From NCBI GenBank assembly GCA_002633025.1, contig NMRB01001766.1, positions 65,234 through 129,233 of the forward strand: 64,000 nucleotides of DNA, written 5' to 3'. Numbering within the stretch: position 1 is the stretch's first letter; each line of letters starts with the position of its first letter. The DNA is from Notospermus geniculatus. Its lineage: Eukaryota > Nemertea > Pilidiophora > Heteronemertea > Lineidae. The notes beneath the pieces are model-generated. The model did no database searches. It worked only from the letters and a program-made list of their open reading frames with translations, and had not been told where the DNA came from. Both the position numbers and the translations under genes were made by a program. Shown here piece after piece: positions 40,836-51,470 of the stretch.

Positions 40836-40989
40836 TGACCGTTGTGTTGGGCACTCTGGGATCCATGACCTGACATAACACATGGTGTAGTGTAGCTCGT
40901 ACAGCTGGTGGAATGGCATGCTTGGGATCACACTCCCCTTCCTCTAGCTCCTCGTCGCACATCATACGTCTGTCTTCATCTGTCTCCAT
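40831..40989 (-). CDS. 52-aa acidic small ORF, copy 2
   Basis: Same product as 13211-13369 over its full length, with the same TATA-like box and ATG context. Conserved without damage in both copies, unlike the larger neighbour. Confidence 0.5.
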   Translation of the reverse strand: METDEDRRMMCDEELEEGECDPKHAIPPAVRATLHHVLCQVMDPRVPNTTVT

Positions 40990-41000
40990 GGTGGATATGA

Positions 41001-41178
41001 TGAAAACTGGTTGGTGGGGCTTTATAGTATGGGTTACGGACCTGTGATGTGTACATATAAACATGTCAGTACACATCTTATTTTGTGCATGAAAACTGGT
41101 TGGTGGGGTTTTATTGTATGAGTTGGGGACCTGTGATGTGTACATGAACATGTCAGTACACATCTTATTTTGTGCAAG
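41001..41178 (-). promoter_or_regulatory. Tandem 89-bp promoter-like repeat, copy 2
   Basis: Two units (tgaaaactgg at 41001 and 41090) with the same A/T boxes as copy 1. The spacing to the 52-aa ORF is unchanged. Confidence 0.45.
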
Positions 41179-41200
41179 CAAGTAAACAGGCTGCTCAGTT

Positions 41201-41239
41201 GGTCTCTTTTAACTATTTTGGGTGGCCCTGACAAGGGCT
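41201..41239 (-). terminator. Histone-type 3' stem-loop with downstream element, copy 2
   Basis: Minus strand: agccct-tgtc-agggcc (41239-41224, one mismatch at the base of the stem) and aaaagagacc (41210-41201), 13 bases apart. The single stem difference from copy 1 changes which outer pair is lost. Confidence 0.6.
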
Positions 41240-41344
41240 GTTGTTTTGGCGGTTGATGGTCTTGGTGCTTGATGGTCTGGTGTGATGGTCTTGGTGGTTG
41301 ATGATCTGGTTGATGGTTGATGGTCTGGTGTGATGGGCTTGGCG

Positions 41345-42218
41345 GTTGAAAGTCTTTAGAGGTTGAACAATTTCCTGAATTGTTGTCGTCTCTTGCGTTT
41401 CTGCATGGCTCAGAATCTTTCTTGCAGTGTAGTTACGGTGTCTTTCATGAATACTTGGCTTGATGGCCACTGCTGGTAATGATTGGAGAAGTTCAGCTTC
41501 ATCAGCCAATTGAGGTTCAGCATCGACATGGCGTCGTCATCAGTCACAGCGGGGGCAAAGGCATAGGATTGCACTGGTCTTCTTCGCGCAATGGCTCGTT
41601 GTCCATACATTGGGAGAGGGGATGGTGTGTCTATGAATTTGGCATTAGCCACCAAAGCCCGAACAACATGTACCGCTTTATCTATTCTCCATCTATTTTC
41701 CATCTGCACAGTGCTGTCAGATCGCGCGAGTTCCTTCAATACATTACGACACAGTTGTGTGGAAAAAAGCTCCACCACAGTCGTAGATCTGTGGCATCGC
41801 AATAAATATATTGCCTCAGGAAGATAATTGATGGTAATTCTTCCTTTGTATTTCTGAAGGAACCCGCTGGATACAGCACTGAGCAAATGGAGTTCCCGAG
41901 CCCATGGAATGTCATCTTCCGTAATGTGGATCGTTTCATCCCCACAGAGATCCCAGATGACCTCCAGCTGTCTTTCATGACAAAAGACAGGGTTGTCATC
42001 GTGAAATTCTGTGAGGTGTGAAACGATCCTCTTTGATAAGCGCCATTCATGCGCAAGGTACTGAACCTTGCGATACTGTCCCGTGGAGATACAGTGCCGC
42101 AAGATTCGATTCCTTAGGCCAGAATTCAAAATGTGTTTTGCTGTTTTCTGGACACAATGTCCACACATCATATGGTGCTCGGGATTGGGAGGGAGCATCC
42201 ATGCTGGAGCTCCGCTCC
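41345..42218 (-). pseudogene. Unknown ~390-aa protein, copy 2 (early stop, 5' end in gap)
   Basis: The frame is uninterrupted from the gap to 41410, including ICDLCGDET-like central sequence that copy 1 loses to its frameshift, CGHC, and MLPPNPEHHMMCGHC. It ends at TGA (41410-41412) where copy 1 has CGA, 22 codons before the stop used by copy 1. It has two extra codons (YL) near 41807. The N-terminal third lies in the assembly gap. Whether the short C-terminus still functions is unknown. Confidence 0.55.
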
Positions 42219-42422
42219 NNNNNNNNNNNNNNNNNNNNNNNNNNNNNNNNNNNNNNNNNNNNNNNNNNNNNNNNNNNNNNNNNNNNNNNNNNNNNNNNNN
42301 NNNNNNNNNNNNNNNNNNNNNNNNNNNNNNNNNNNNNNNNNNNNNNNNNNNNNNNNNNNNNNNNNNNNNNNNNNNNNNNNNNNNNNNNNNNNNNNNNNNN
42401 NNNNNNNNNNNNNNNNNNNNNN
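42219..42422. other. Assembly gap
   Basis: 204 Ns. The left flank belongs to duplication B and the right flank to the large block copy III. The two families are not adjacent elsewhere in the window, so the join should be treated with care. Confidence 1.
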
Positions 42423-42497
42423 GGGGATTTTTGCTTTTAACCTTCTATGGCTGCAGATTTGACCAAACAATGCCAACAACTTTTTGATTCCAAGTTC

Positions 42498-42890
42498 CTA
42501 AGCAAAATGACTGAAGATTCTAATCACTAACCTGCTACACTCCAAGTTCTCTGAAGCCATGAGGTATGTATCCTGGATGTCGTAGACACGACAGACTCTC
42601 TGATATAGCCCTCCACTTGTAAGCTTGGCGCTGCATCCCTCTTTAGGGCATACCAGACTTACTTTCAGCATGCTTCTGGGCATCCACTAGAAGAGCCTGG
42701 AAGCAAAGTAGCGATCTACTTTCGGTGGATGGCTTGGGACGAGGGCAGGCTTTGGTGGGTAAAACCACATCCCATCAATTTTGGTGATCCAGCTCAGCAC
42801 TGCCTTTCTCCGACCACCTGAATAGGGCGTTAGAGATCCAGCGCTGATCTTCTTTCGGGATGGTTTTCTTCCAGCCATCTTTCATGGGGA
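42498..42890 (-). pseudogene. DUF6729-type domain, copy III
   Basis: Same domain as 26526-27071: WFYPPKPALVP, DRYFASRLF, then a stop (TAG) where copy II has TGG, and a frameshift upstream (DHQNWW region). More damaged than copy II. Confidence 0.6.
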
Positions 42891-43076
42891 AGTCGGTACC
42901 TTTAGAAGTACTCTGCACTACTTGCTGAGCTGTACTTTGAGGCTGCGCTGTCAATGATGATTCTCCTGAATAGTTTGTGTCTATACCAGGAAAGCCACTC
43001 TGATATTCCCATGTCTCATTTGTTGTTTCCGTGTCAATTCTGCTGTGGCAGTTATTCGGTCTTGAAAATTGACATA

Positions 43077-43770
43077 TCAAAGGTTTTTCGTGTGAAATGC
43101 CATGAAGTTTGAGTATGAAGTCATTCCTTCCCATACAAAGAGCAAAGGCAACAGTGCTGGCGGTGTTTCTTCCTGGGTGCCTTCTCTAGGACTTTTGCCT
43201 GGTTTCTGAAGGAGAATACAGACAATGCTGCTGGAATCCTGGTTGCTTTGTTTCAAGGGCATTGGCGATGGGTGTGACATCAATGTATCGGCGGTTGCTT
43301 CCATTCCAGTGCCACAGTCCATGATAACTGGCTGTAGTGTTTGTCCTTTCCGGATATTGCGACCTAGCATGCTCAAGAGTATGACAATTACATCAGTGTC
43401 CGAGGCTCAGACAAGCACACTTCCAGCCACATCGGCAGCATGGAAGGCTTAGGGTATCTGCTTCCTCGTGTTTCCCTTGCAGTGAGTGAGGGGAATCAGC
43501 TGTCATCTTTCCGTCTATCTGACTGTATTTCAAACGAATGCAGTTCCCTCCATGTGATGCGATCAGAGTTCTTCGACCGAGAATGGTCCCATAATATCTT
43601 TCTGCCACTTCTTGCCAGCTGGTCTTTGATACCATTTTGAAGTACATGTAACTGCTGACATCTCTGTCTGGGCTTTTGCTCACTCCCGCTGATGACAAAT
43701 GGTTCATCCCGTGCCGTAATCTTTGTTCGTAGGATGAACAACAGTGTCTCGATAATGTGGTGGTGCGCAA
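43077..43770 (-). pseudogene. PIN-like (HEEADT-type) ORF, copy III
   Basis: ASHGGNCIRLKYSQIDGKM, QGKHEEADTL, then SDTDVIVILLSMLGRNIRKG and VIMDCGTG in the following frames. The extra base after HEEADT is shared with copy II; a six-base insertion in the GTG-SNRR region is private. Confidence 0.55.
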
Positions 43771-43899
43771 TCTATCTTGTGAGGAGAAAATGACAGCTAC
43801 TTCGTCCTGGCTTGGGTTGGAGTGAGCTTCCCCTTCATTGTTTGAAGCTGCGTAATTATCTTGTCTAGGGTTTGCAGCTCTGCATTGTCTGTTACAGCA

Positions 43900-44130
43900 G
43901 GCAGATGTTCCTTAATGACTCATTCAGCATGCTGGCCTCTATGGAGCTTTACCTGTATGACGGCAAGGCCCTTCTCAATGTTGCCTATGGCTTTTTTCAG
44001 CTGTGTGATAGTTGTCAGGCACTGCGAGGTGTATTTTTGTTGTACTAGGACATCTGGAAAAGAAGATGACAGAGATTGTACTGCATGTTTAAGAAAGGCA
44101 TGTGCTATGAACATATGTATGTCTTGCATG
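43900..44130 (-). pseudogene. Helical linker, copy III
   Basis: LVQQKYTSQCLTTITQLKKA then IGNIEKGLAVIQVKLHRGQH, probably coiled coil, between the transposase-like and PIN-like parts. Counterpart at 27900-28130. Confidence 0.45.
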
Positions 44131-44144
44131 AAAAGTAGTGCAGT

Positions 44145-44916
44145 TCAATTGCAATGCACCAGCAAATAAAGACGGGATGCCAGCATAACTTTTCTGCTGA
44201 GGAGAACCAGTGGGCACCTCATCAAAAAAGATGACTCTGTTTTGATAATTGATTGCAGATCCTCGCTGGCTGATTCTCCAACTTCCACAGACTCAACTCC
44301 CATTCTAAATTTGATTTCTTCTTCAAGAGCAGCTGTCTTTCTCTTGTAATACTCGCTCTCATCCCGGCAAGATGCTAATTTCTCTAATAATTTTGCGCTG
44401 GGCATCTGGTCATTCCTGGCTTGTGAGGAGGCAGATATAGTGGAAGGTCCTTGCTTGGACAAAACTGTGAGATTTGAGGCATAAAACCGACAAACCTCAC
44501 AGATGTCTCCATTCATCACCAACATCTTGCAGTGGATATGCCGAATAACACCGGGAGAAACTTCCCCGGAAACTTCAGTCCCAAACAACAGAATTAAAAA
44601 TGACAGGAGAGTTGCCCTTTGAACGACAAAGTTCTTCAAATCCTGTATTACCATGGCAAATGCTACTGTTTGAAATGCATTGTAGAAGTGATGAAAGGGA
44701 ATCACAGTCAAGAACTGGTGACATGGTAAAAAATGAGGAAAAATTTGACACATCCTTCTCCTTTATAAACACTTTCCACCATGTCCACCCTTCCCTACGA
44801 ATTAAAATCTTGACATTGATCTGGAAGTTTGACTTGGATAGTTGGAATACCACCAAACTGTCTGCTGAACACATGTCTGCATGAAAACTTTCAATAGAGG
44901 AAACAAAATGGGACAT
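44145..44916 (-). pseudogene. Transposase-like ORF (CEVCRFYASNL type), copy III
   Basis: A 202-residue frame from 44753 covers FGTEVSGEVSPGVIRHIHC, ICEVCRFYASNL, NDQMPSAKLLEKLASC, a heptad-like EEEIKFRMGVESVEV and EDLQSIIKTE. The part upstream (44916-44575) is in another frame. Same caution on family as for copy II. Confidence 0.55.
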
Positions 44917-45016
44917 TTTTTAGCACATCATCATTTTCATAATTTTCCTCCAATTTTCCTCCCAAGGTTTCATCTGTGGTAGTGGTATCACAGATTCCAC
45001 AGGGTTCCTCCAAAGT

Positions 45017-45286
45017 TTGAGAAGAAAAAGATGCGACACTGATGTTAATACTCTGTTCTTTCTTCCTCCTCTGATTTTTGCCCTTCCACTTCTACAATTT
45101 TCTTCGACAAATGTCGCAAATACAAGTTGGAAAAATAAAAGCATCATCCTCTTCCACATCAGTATTGAAAGCCTTGAAAATCAATTTGCTGACTGCAAAT
45201 TTTGGGGTCTTACCTGGCTTCGCACAACGGTCCAGGCGCAGACCACACAGTCTGCAAAGATGCATTATCGCATCTTTATGTTCCAC
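45017..45286 (-). pseudogene. CxxC zinc-module ORF start, copy III
   Basis: LCRLCGLRLDRCAKPGKTPK, FAVSKLIFKAFNTDVEEDDA, FPTCICDICRRKL, then TAG and the basic KWKGKNQRRKKEQ. Four cysteines in two CxxC pairs make a plausible zinc site. The same TAG in copy II means the two derive from an already interrupted ancestor, or that the TAG lies beyond a splice site. Confidence 0.55.
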
Positions 45287-45471
45287 AAGATCTTCGTCGG
45301 AAAAAATTATCCATAAGGTAATTAGCGCCTATCTTGGAGGAAGTGTTTGGCAATCTAGGCAACCTGAAAAAAGTTTAAAGTAAGATAAGACACACATTCA
45401 AAATGTAATGTAGTCCCATCGTTGTCATGATGGCTTCCTTCACAGAGGCCATCCTCCTGATAACAGCCCCA

Positions 45472-45729
45472 TCAGCCACAACGCCAACGCTGGATATGTC
45501 GGTACTTGTCCCTAGGATGATAATTGCTGGTTGCATGGTCTCTATAACAGCAAGGGCACAATGTCTCATTACTGTCCCAGTCCTCCTCCTCAGAAGTCCA
45601 CCCTCGATGCTGCTTATAGAATATTGGACTCTTTGGAAAGAATTCTTCATCATCAGATTCAGATTCAGAGGTCATCCCTGGACGATCTTTAGGACTAGAT
45701 GGTCCTGAGAATGAAGGTGCTTCCTCCAA
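45472..45729 (-). pseudogene. Acidic, Ser-rich N-terminal ORF fragment
   Basis: EEAPSFSGPSSPKDRPG, SESESDDEEFFPKSPI, then TLCPCCYRDHA and a basic HPRDKYRHIQRWRCG. Low-complexity acidic head followed by a Cys/His cluster. Family not recognised. Copy II is truncated at 30093. Confidence 0.45.
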
Positions 45730-46390
45730 ATCAGTCTCCGAGACAAGGGTTACATCTCATGTAACTGCTTTCATCCTCTGAATCACTGCTGATATGATGA
45801 ACTTGTGCACTTGAATTTCCTGCAAGTGTAACAAAAAGGAACTATTTCGTATTTCCAGATTGAAAAGTTTAGCAAAAACGGAGACTGCTACCTCTCTCCT
45901 ACATGTAGAATTGTCTACTTCGTCCATTGCTGCTGACGATGATGATCGTGATGCAGGACCATACAGTCTGACCCAGAATCACCCTCTTCAGTTGTCCTCT
46001 CCTTAGTGTGGAAGGCACTCGGTGACTTCAAGCCACCATCAACTTTGCTTGCCTGAACACCACAGACGTACTTTTCAATGTACAGGAGGCTCAGCTTAAC
46101 ATGAGAGTTGTACTTCACATTCAATATGTAATGCAGTCCCATCACTGTCATGATGGTTTCATTGCAAGATGGAGACAATATTCCCACAGACTTGCCTGCA
46201 CAGTGCCCATGGGGAGATGGGGGGGGGTGTAGGGGGTGAAAATATGATGTTGGTATGCCAACTGATAAAGTTCCTTGATTCCACATGTTCCAGGAAAGAG
46301 AGTGGTAGGTAACAGTCAAATCATATCATCATCATCTTAGCNTATCAGAAGTACATAACACTGCAAGGACGAAAATTGGAAGGCAAAGCT
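45730..46390. other. Unrecognised; short similarity to the acidic ORF region
   Basis: A minus-strand stretch near 46100-46160 (TIMTVMGLHYILNV) repeats a phrase found beside the acidic fragment at 45400 (AIMTTMGLHYILNV), so it is a diverged piece of the same ORF. A single N is at 46342. Confidence 0.4.
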
Positions 46391-46650
46391 TCAGCTGGCG
46401 TCCAAGATAAATGAGCAAGTGCCTGAATGAGATCCATCACGGCCAGCACAACCTATTTGCTGTAGTAACGTGTCAATCTCATTTGGGGGGGGGGGGCAAA
46501 ATTGATGACATCGTTCTCGCCACCAAAATTTACCCCATCCCTGCTGCATTCGTGCACACAAGAACTCTGATACTCCCATCGGATGTGTCCATATCCTGTC
46601 TGATATTATCTTGATGTCACAGTTTTCGAATGGTACATCTGCACACACTT
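46391..46650 (-). pseudogene. RecQ-like helicase motif VI fragment
   Basis: NEIDTLLQQIGCAGRDGSHS then GTCSFIL matches motif VI of RecQ helicases (QxxGRAGRDG), with Cys in place of the first Arg. The catalytic arginine finger is thus altered. A poly-G tract (46484-46497) interrupts the region upstream. Confidence 0.6.
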
Positions 46651-47454
46651 TTTTATGTCATCAACATCGTGCAAAACTCCTTTCAGTTTAAAAATTAAAT
46701 GCTTTTTAATTCCTCGCTGTCACTGCGATCCGATTCAATATCATAACTATTTCCTGCTGGGTCAGTATCACTGTCTGATGAAGTAATGTCCTGTTGATCG
46801 TCATCTTTATCCATTTTTTGGGAATTTTGGCAAAAACCTCTTCCCAGGAACCCATAGTTGCACGAAAATTCCTCCGATATCCAATGCTGGCAAGCCATAT
46901 AAACTCTCTGCCTCGTTGTTGTCTCCTGCAAGAGACTTCACTGGTGCACTTGGCAGAATATTAAAATCTGCAACAAGGACAGCCTGGCAGTCATCACTTT
47001 CATTGCCATCATTTTCATTGGAATTTGTGAACTGAAAATAGAGAGAAAATAGACAAAAATGAAAATCAAGTTTTTTGTTCCGAGCTTTGATACGTTAGCG
47101 GCCTAGCCCTAGGAGAAAATTCAAGCAAATATTTGCAAATTTTACATTCCACCTCTGTGGATGCAGGCTGAAAATCCAATCACTATTGGCAATGACTTTG
47201 TTCATTAGGCCTACGCCTGTCAGTTGTTTCGGGTGACACTAATTTCATGATTTTACTGGGGTTTTAAGAAAAATTTCATGATTTAAGAAGTCACATGCAG
47301 CTCATCATCAATCTGCTAGCACTGGGCTTTGTAAGTCGATAACAAATGTATGGAACATCGTCGGATATGAGGTGTCCTGTTCATAAATAATTAACAATAA
47401 AAACCCAAAATAATAATGAGTCTGTTCTAGAGTTTCGGATTGTAAAGTTCCAGC
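46500..47454. other. No recognised gene; acidic frame
   Basis: A minus-strand frame at 46695-46931 ends DKDDDQQDITSSDSDTDPAG and could be the acidic N-terminus of the piggyBac relic upstream of it, but nothing proves the link. The remainder is AT-rich. Confidence 0.35.
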
Positions 47455-47482
47455 CTGAAGAAGACCCCGGTTGGGGTCGAAA
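47455..47482 (+). ncRNA. Hammerhead-type motif of a Penelope-like element
   Basis: ctgaaga (47455-47461), a perfect stem gacccc-ggtt-ggggtc, then gaaa (47479-47482). ctgaNga / stem II / gaaa is the hammerhead catalytic layout (position 7 is free). Flanking ttccag and ctggaa can form stem I. Stem III is not clear, so it may be a vestige. Confidence 0.45.
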
Positions 47483-47582
47483 ATTCGCTAACACTCTGGA
47501 AATTGCCTTTTTATTTATCAAAATAATAATGCAAATGCCAAATTAATTTGGCAATTGCAAAATTAATTATATGACTGTATAA

Positions 47583-48380
47583 TTATTGGTAATGTGATGG
47601 TATCAGCGCGTCATACCTATCCCCAGCAAAATATTGCCACTTAAAAAATGCTCGATCACGAACTAGAATGATTTTTTCCCTCAAGGTTAAATCCGGCCTG
47701 GCAAGATGATTATCAGTGTATCTACATATCTTGCTCAACTTTTCTAAAAATGAAGGTTTGGACTGTTTTGGAATTACCTGCTCTACATGCCACTGGATTC
47801 TCGCATTGCTTGAGGTGAACCACCCTTTTCCTTTTTTTATCAAATTTCTTTTGGTAGGGCCATCCTTTCCTTGAAGTTCTAATAGGTCCAAATGAGTAAA
47901 TCTTTTTTATTGCCTGCAGGTCATGGATAACTTTCACCGATGTGTATATGTTGTCGAAGTAGAGACAGTTATACTTATTTCTGAAAGGCTGTACCAGACG
48001 TCTAGTCACCGCATATTCTTAAAAACATTCATCCTTTAGGCTTCCTTTACATAGAAGTACGGTGTACGAAAACGCCAGCTAATCCGTGAATCCATTTGAA
48101 GCCTTTGTTAATCGGAGTTTTTGTATACGGTACTGTATACTTATATGTAAAGGAAGCCTTAACGCAGTCTAACAGGCCTAAATCCAATATATGCACCATT
48201 TGGGGATGGGTAAGCATCACGGACCAACCATACCACACAACTAGCAATCACAACCTTGTTGCCAGCACCAAGACAACCATACTTCCAAAGGACATAGTGT
48301 CGGTAGGCCATGTTGCGGAGTTCCTGGTTGTTAAGTGGCGCATCATATACCAACGTATCGTTCCTGTTCTGTATGGCCAC
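47583..48380 (-). pseudogene. piggyBac transposase relic
   Basis: Blocks in order on the minus strand: MAYRHYVLWKYGCLGAGNKV, YPSPNGAYIGFRP, [insertion 48039-48158], RRLVQPFRNKYNCLYFDNIY, TS, GPIRTSRKGWP and HLKQCENPVACRAG. LYFDNxYTS carries the second catalytic Asp of piggyBac; RKGxP follows as usual. The first catalytic Asp block is not visible, and the third (W-D-K-V) has decayed. Frameshifts and a MITE insertion inactivate it. Confidence 0.7.
48039..48158. mobile_element. 120-bp MITE inside piggyBac, TTA duplication
   Basis: Ends ggcttcctttacat ... atgtaaaggaagcc are perfect inverted copies; TTA lies on both sides (48036-48038 and 48159-48161). Younger than the piggyBac copy it interrupts. 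PIF/Harbinger-like by target size. Confidence 0.8.
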
Positions 48381-48407
48381 ACACCAGCCTTAGAAATTTA
48401 ATACAAC

Positions 48408-48771
48408 GGTGTTCATAACATTCCTTGACGTAAGTGTTATGCATGGCCCATCAGTTCTTCTACAATGCAGCTGCTCCTCGGGGGTTGGCATTTCCCTACA
48501 GTTGCCGCAGTGGCACCATCCTGGTGGTGGCTGGGTTGGAGGCTGTCCTGGATCTGGGGCTGGTGTCCGCCTAGTGCTCCTGGCAGCTGTGCATAAAGGG
48601 TGGGGTGTAACCCCAAGGCAACCTTAATAAATTCTGCGGCTTCCCGCGACATGGCATCATGACATAGGTTGCCACTGTCGACTTTCTTCTTGCCACTCCA
48701 TTTGTCTTTCTTCTTGTCTGCCACAACACTGGCCAAAAGATCTGTTTAATATTTTCCTTTAAGCTCTTCAT
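48408..48771 (-). pseudogene. P2X7 C-terminal-like domain, copy A2
   Basis: Same CHDAMSREAAEFIKVALG and GWCHCGNCREMPTPEEQ as copy A1. Here the sequence after aggaatgttatgaacacc is not BEL RT but unrelated sequence leading to the piggyBac relic, which fixes the breakpoint at 48408. Confidence 0.65.
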
Positions 48772-48861
48772 AATCTTCCATCTTCCTACATGTATAAGAC
48801 AGAAATAAGAATGCCACTAATTATATTATCATTACCGTTACCAACCTAGAATCAACCATTA

Positions 48862-49108
48862 AGGCCTATGTACACTATCAACATTTCAGGACACATGTCG
48901 AGATACATGTGTCCGACACACCGTATTGCTGGAAATGTTGTCAGTGTGTACAGAGCAAAAATATTGGCAACATGTGTCCCAACACTGTGTCGCAACATGT
49001 GTCCCGACATGTGTCTAGTGTATACAGGGACACAATTTCTGTGTCCATCTGTGTCGGACACATGTGTCGCGACATGTGTCCTGAAATGTTGATAGTGTAC
49101 ATAGGCCT
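48862..49108. mobile_element. 247-bp MITE with empty site
   Basis: Inverted ends of about 40 bp (aggcctatgtacactatcaa ... ttgatagtgtacataggcct) flanked by TTA (48859-48861, 49109-49111). Copy A1 has the unoccupied site at about 10784-10795 (aaccattaccaacc). The interior is rich in acatgtgtcc/ggacacatgt repeats. Tourist-like by TTA duplication. Confidence 0.95.
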
Positions 49109-49247
49109 TTACCAACCTTGAATCCATGCTGTGACTCATGAGCCAGCTTATGTTTGGGACAACAGTATTATCTAAATCTGGATCCAGTTCATACAGGGTG
49201 TCTCAGAAAATTGCCTCATACACCTAATTTGCTAAATATTGGGACAC

Positions 49248-49445
49248 TTACTTAGTCATTTTTGTGTGGGTGCAACGTTTATGATGTTCATCCATCGTGG
49301 CAGCTTCGTAAAGCAAGTAAGCATATTGGTCAAACATCTTTCTTTCCTTATCACTTTGTCTGAGGAGTGCTTCCTGGAGATCTTGGTTTCTTTCTCTTAG
49401 GAAATCCAGCTGGTATCTTGTGGGTGCAACGTTTATGATGTTCAT
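49248..49445 (-). pseudogene. Charged helical repeat-ORF fragment, copy A2
   Basis: As 10889-11131: RYQLDFLRERNQDLQEALL, then a diverged YEAATMDEHHKRCTH. No further domain. Confidence 0.45.
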
Positions 49446-49477
49446 CCATCATGGCAGCTTCATAAAGTAAGTAAGTA

Positions 49478-49768
49478 CTACCAGTACTCGAAGGGTGATG
49501 TGCAATGTAACGCAGTGGTGAGCAGACTTCCAGCATTACATTTGCTGACATTGGTGACCTGGTCCTCCATAAGTGATACGAGGGGGAGACACAAAGCACA
49601 ATACTTTTTTTCATTTCTGTCAGCATGCAAAAAGTGATCCATTGGCTGAGATAACAGTGGAAATGTCGGTGTAGCCCAGACGTTCATATCACGTAGTTTG
49701 CGGAGTGTATTGAACGGAGGGTGTCCCGAGACTAACCAAGTTATTAAGTTCTTGGTGGTGTCCTTCAC
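49478..49768 (-). pseudogene. Chimeric frame with RecQ-like motif, copy A2
   Basis: Almost identical to 11164-11454, including LPLVSLMEDQVTNV. Conservation reflects recent duplication rather than selection that can be shown here. Confidence 0.45.
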
Positions 49769-49825
49769 CTGTGCTGTGTATATGTGGGATGATCACGAGG
49801 TAATTGCAGACATGGCAGAGTGTCC

Positions 49826-50010
49826 TTTAAGCCCAGGTCACACTGTGGCGACTTAGGCGGGCGAATCCCTGTCCATGGACCATGTGCTCACCACTTTGGA
49901 CATAATAGTGTGATGACAGAGAGAAGTATGTACATGGTCCATGGACCATTTAATTCTAGTTCGCGGGGATTCGCCCACCTAAGTCGCCACAGTGTGACAG
50001 GGGCTTTAAA
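49826..50010. mobile_element. MITE with 43-bp inverted ends, copy 2
   Basis: Same element as 11512-11695 in the same position of duplication A; the outer left base pattern is tttaagcccaggtcac. Confidence 0.85.
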
Positions 50011-50233
50011 TCATTTGCAGGAATGTCTTAAGAGTTTTGCGAAAAATTTCGAAAGGCTTCATTGCGAACTTTCTTATCTCCAAAATTTCGTCTCTGGTCT
50101 TTTCAGATGTTCTGGGATGTGTATGGGATCTAACTCTAAGTCGTCTTCTGCATTCCATGTTGCAATGTCAACAATGCTCATTGTAACCATAACATAAGGC
50201 GAGACTTTTTATACCTTGGTTAGCGTGTTTTTT

Positions 50234-50932
50234 TTATCCAAAGACATCCACAGGCAGTCGAAAAAAATGTTGGTAATGTAGGCCAAAATCGTTCACGAAT
50301 AACTGCCTTACTTCCAAAGACAACTGCTTGGTCCCTCTCCGATGTTGCCCGGACCCCAAGTTGCTCCCCTTACATCCTCCTTGCTTGTGATCCATGGCCC
50401 CACATCGCCAACAGCCCTCCTTGAATCCTAGCGATTCCGTGTTCAACGCCTTGGGATTGCATGAACTCGCATTCCAGCTCCCAGGTAGCACAGATAGGCC
50501 ACCCTGAAAGGAAAAGCTTTCTACCCGACGTTTGAGATTCTGAGCCTGTCCACTCACCTCGTGAAACTCAGATAACACAGAGTCCCTCTCTTCTTTGGTG
50601 TCAAGCAATTCGATATAATCGTCCTTAGCCAAAATGAGCCCCTCAAATACACTCAGCCACTTCTTATGCACCTCCTGCACTGACTTCCTATCACCAGAGT
50701 CCAGTTCCTTGCCAAGATTCCTGGACCACACTTGTAGACCCTTAAGTAAAAATTTAAAACGATCGCCCTTCATCGTTTTCTGGTACTGAAGTCCCTTTTC
50801 GGTAGGCTTGGCTCGTCGCTTCGAACCAGTATCGACAGGGGTAATGGTTACCACAGACTGTCCAGGCCCACAGTGCCTGCCCGCACCATCAACGGGTTCT
50901 AGGTGATCCAACTCCTCCATAGCAGGATACAA
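50234..50932 (-). pseudogene. Retrotransposon gag with zinc knuckle, copy A2
   Basis: The fuller copy: a start MEELDHLEPVDGAGRHCGPG, VDTGSKRRAKPTEKGLQYQK, the helical part and CWRCGAMDHKQGGC zinc knuckle, then a frame end at 50234. The ORF is open throughout. It is the most intact retroelement ORF here, but lacks polymerase next to it. Confidence 0.7.
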
Positions 50933-51083
50933 GATTTGTAAATGGCGTGTCAGCCGTGGCCCAAGTTGAAATGCAAGGTGAACAAACTCGTAGATTGCAT
51001 GGTATCGTGTATATTCTTGGCATTTGGATGGAATGACTCCTCACAAAGTTCTTGACATGTGGATGAAATAATTCATTACAATA

Positions 51084-51470
51084 CTAGTACTCTTGACAGC
51101 CCTCGAAATTTAGCAGCATTCCTATCTCGATACACTTGTAACCTTGATACACTCGTACAAAAATAACGTCGTCGTTAACGTTTACGTTTATCGTTTGATT
51201 TCGAAACCTCCCACATAGCACTGATCGCTTCTGAACTCCGCCACATTTGACTTTCTTCGGCGGGCAGAGTTTACAATTTCTTTGGTGGCGCCACAGGTCT
51301 TTCTTCAGATAAAACCCAAGACAATGTTCGCACGGAAGGTAATCACCTTCATTGTGGCTCTCACCACCATCATTTTTCACTGGGCCGTTTGTGAACAATC
51401 AAGTCACCCGATCCAGCATTCATGCACTCAACATTGTGGTTGTAGTCACCCTTTTTTTCCAGTTTTCTCA
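51084..51470 (-). pseudogene. Tyrosine-recombinase-type ORF, N-terminal part
   Basis: YLPCEHCLGFYLKKDLWRHQ then RNCKLCPPKKVKCGGVQKRS: a C2H2-like finger with an extra CxxC, followed by the start of the next conserved section. Compare 63075-63572, which continues properly; here it changes to unrelated CGRFRNQTINVN after RSVL. Confidence 0.6.

Larger units (their letters stand above)
42422..45668. repeat. Large duplicated block, copy III
   Basis: Collinear with 26448-30093, without the 429-bp insertion. It extends past the point where copy II is cut and so shows the acidic N-terminal fragment in full. Confidence 0.85.

Noticed and set aside
47722-47891. Overlapping second frame in the piggyBac relic (47583-47891) as a separate gene
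   Set aside because: It overlaps the RKGWP/HLKQCENP frame and shows no family motif; I could not tell whether its downstream part (RPDLTLREKIILVRDRAF) is real, so it is left within the relic.
48868-49121. Cys/Met-rich ORFs (CPTHRIAGN, SRHVSSVYRD types)
   Set aside because: They lie within the acatgtgtcc repeats of a MITE and read open on both strands by chance.
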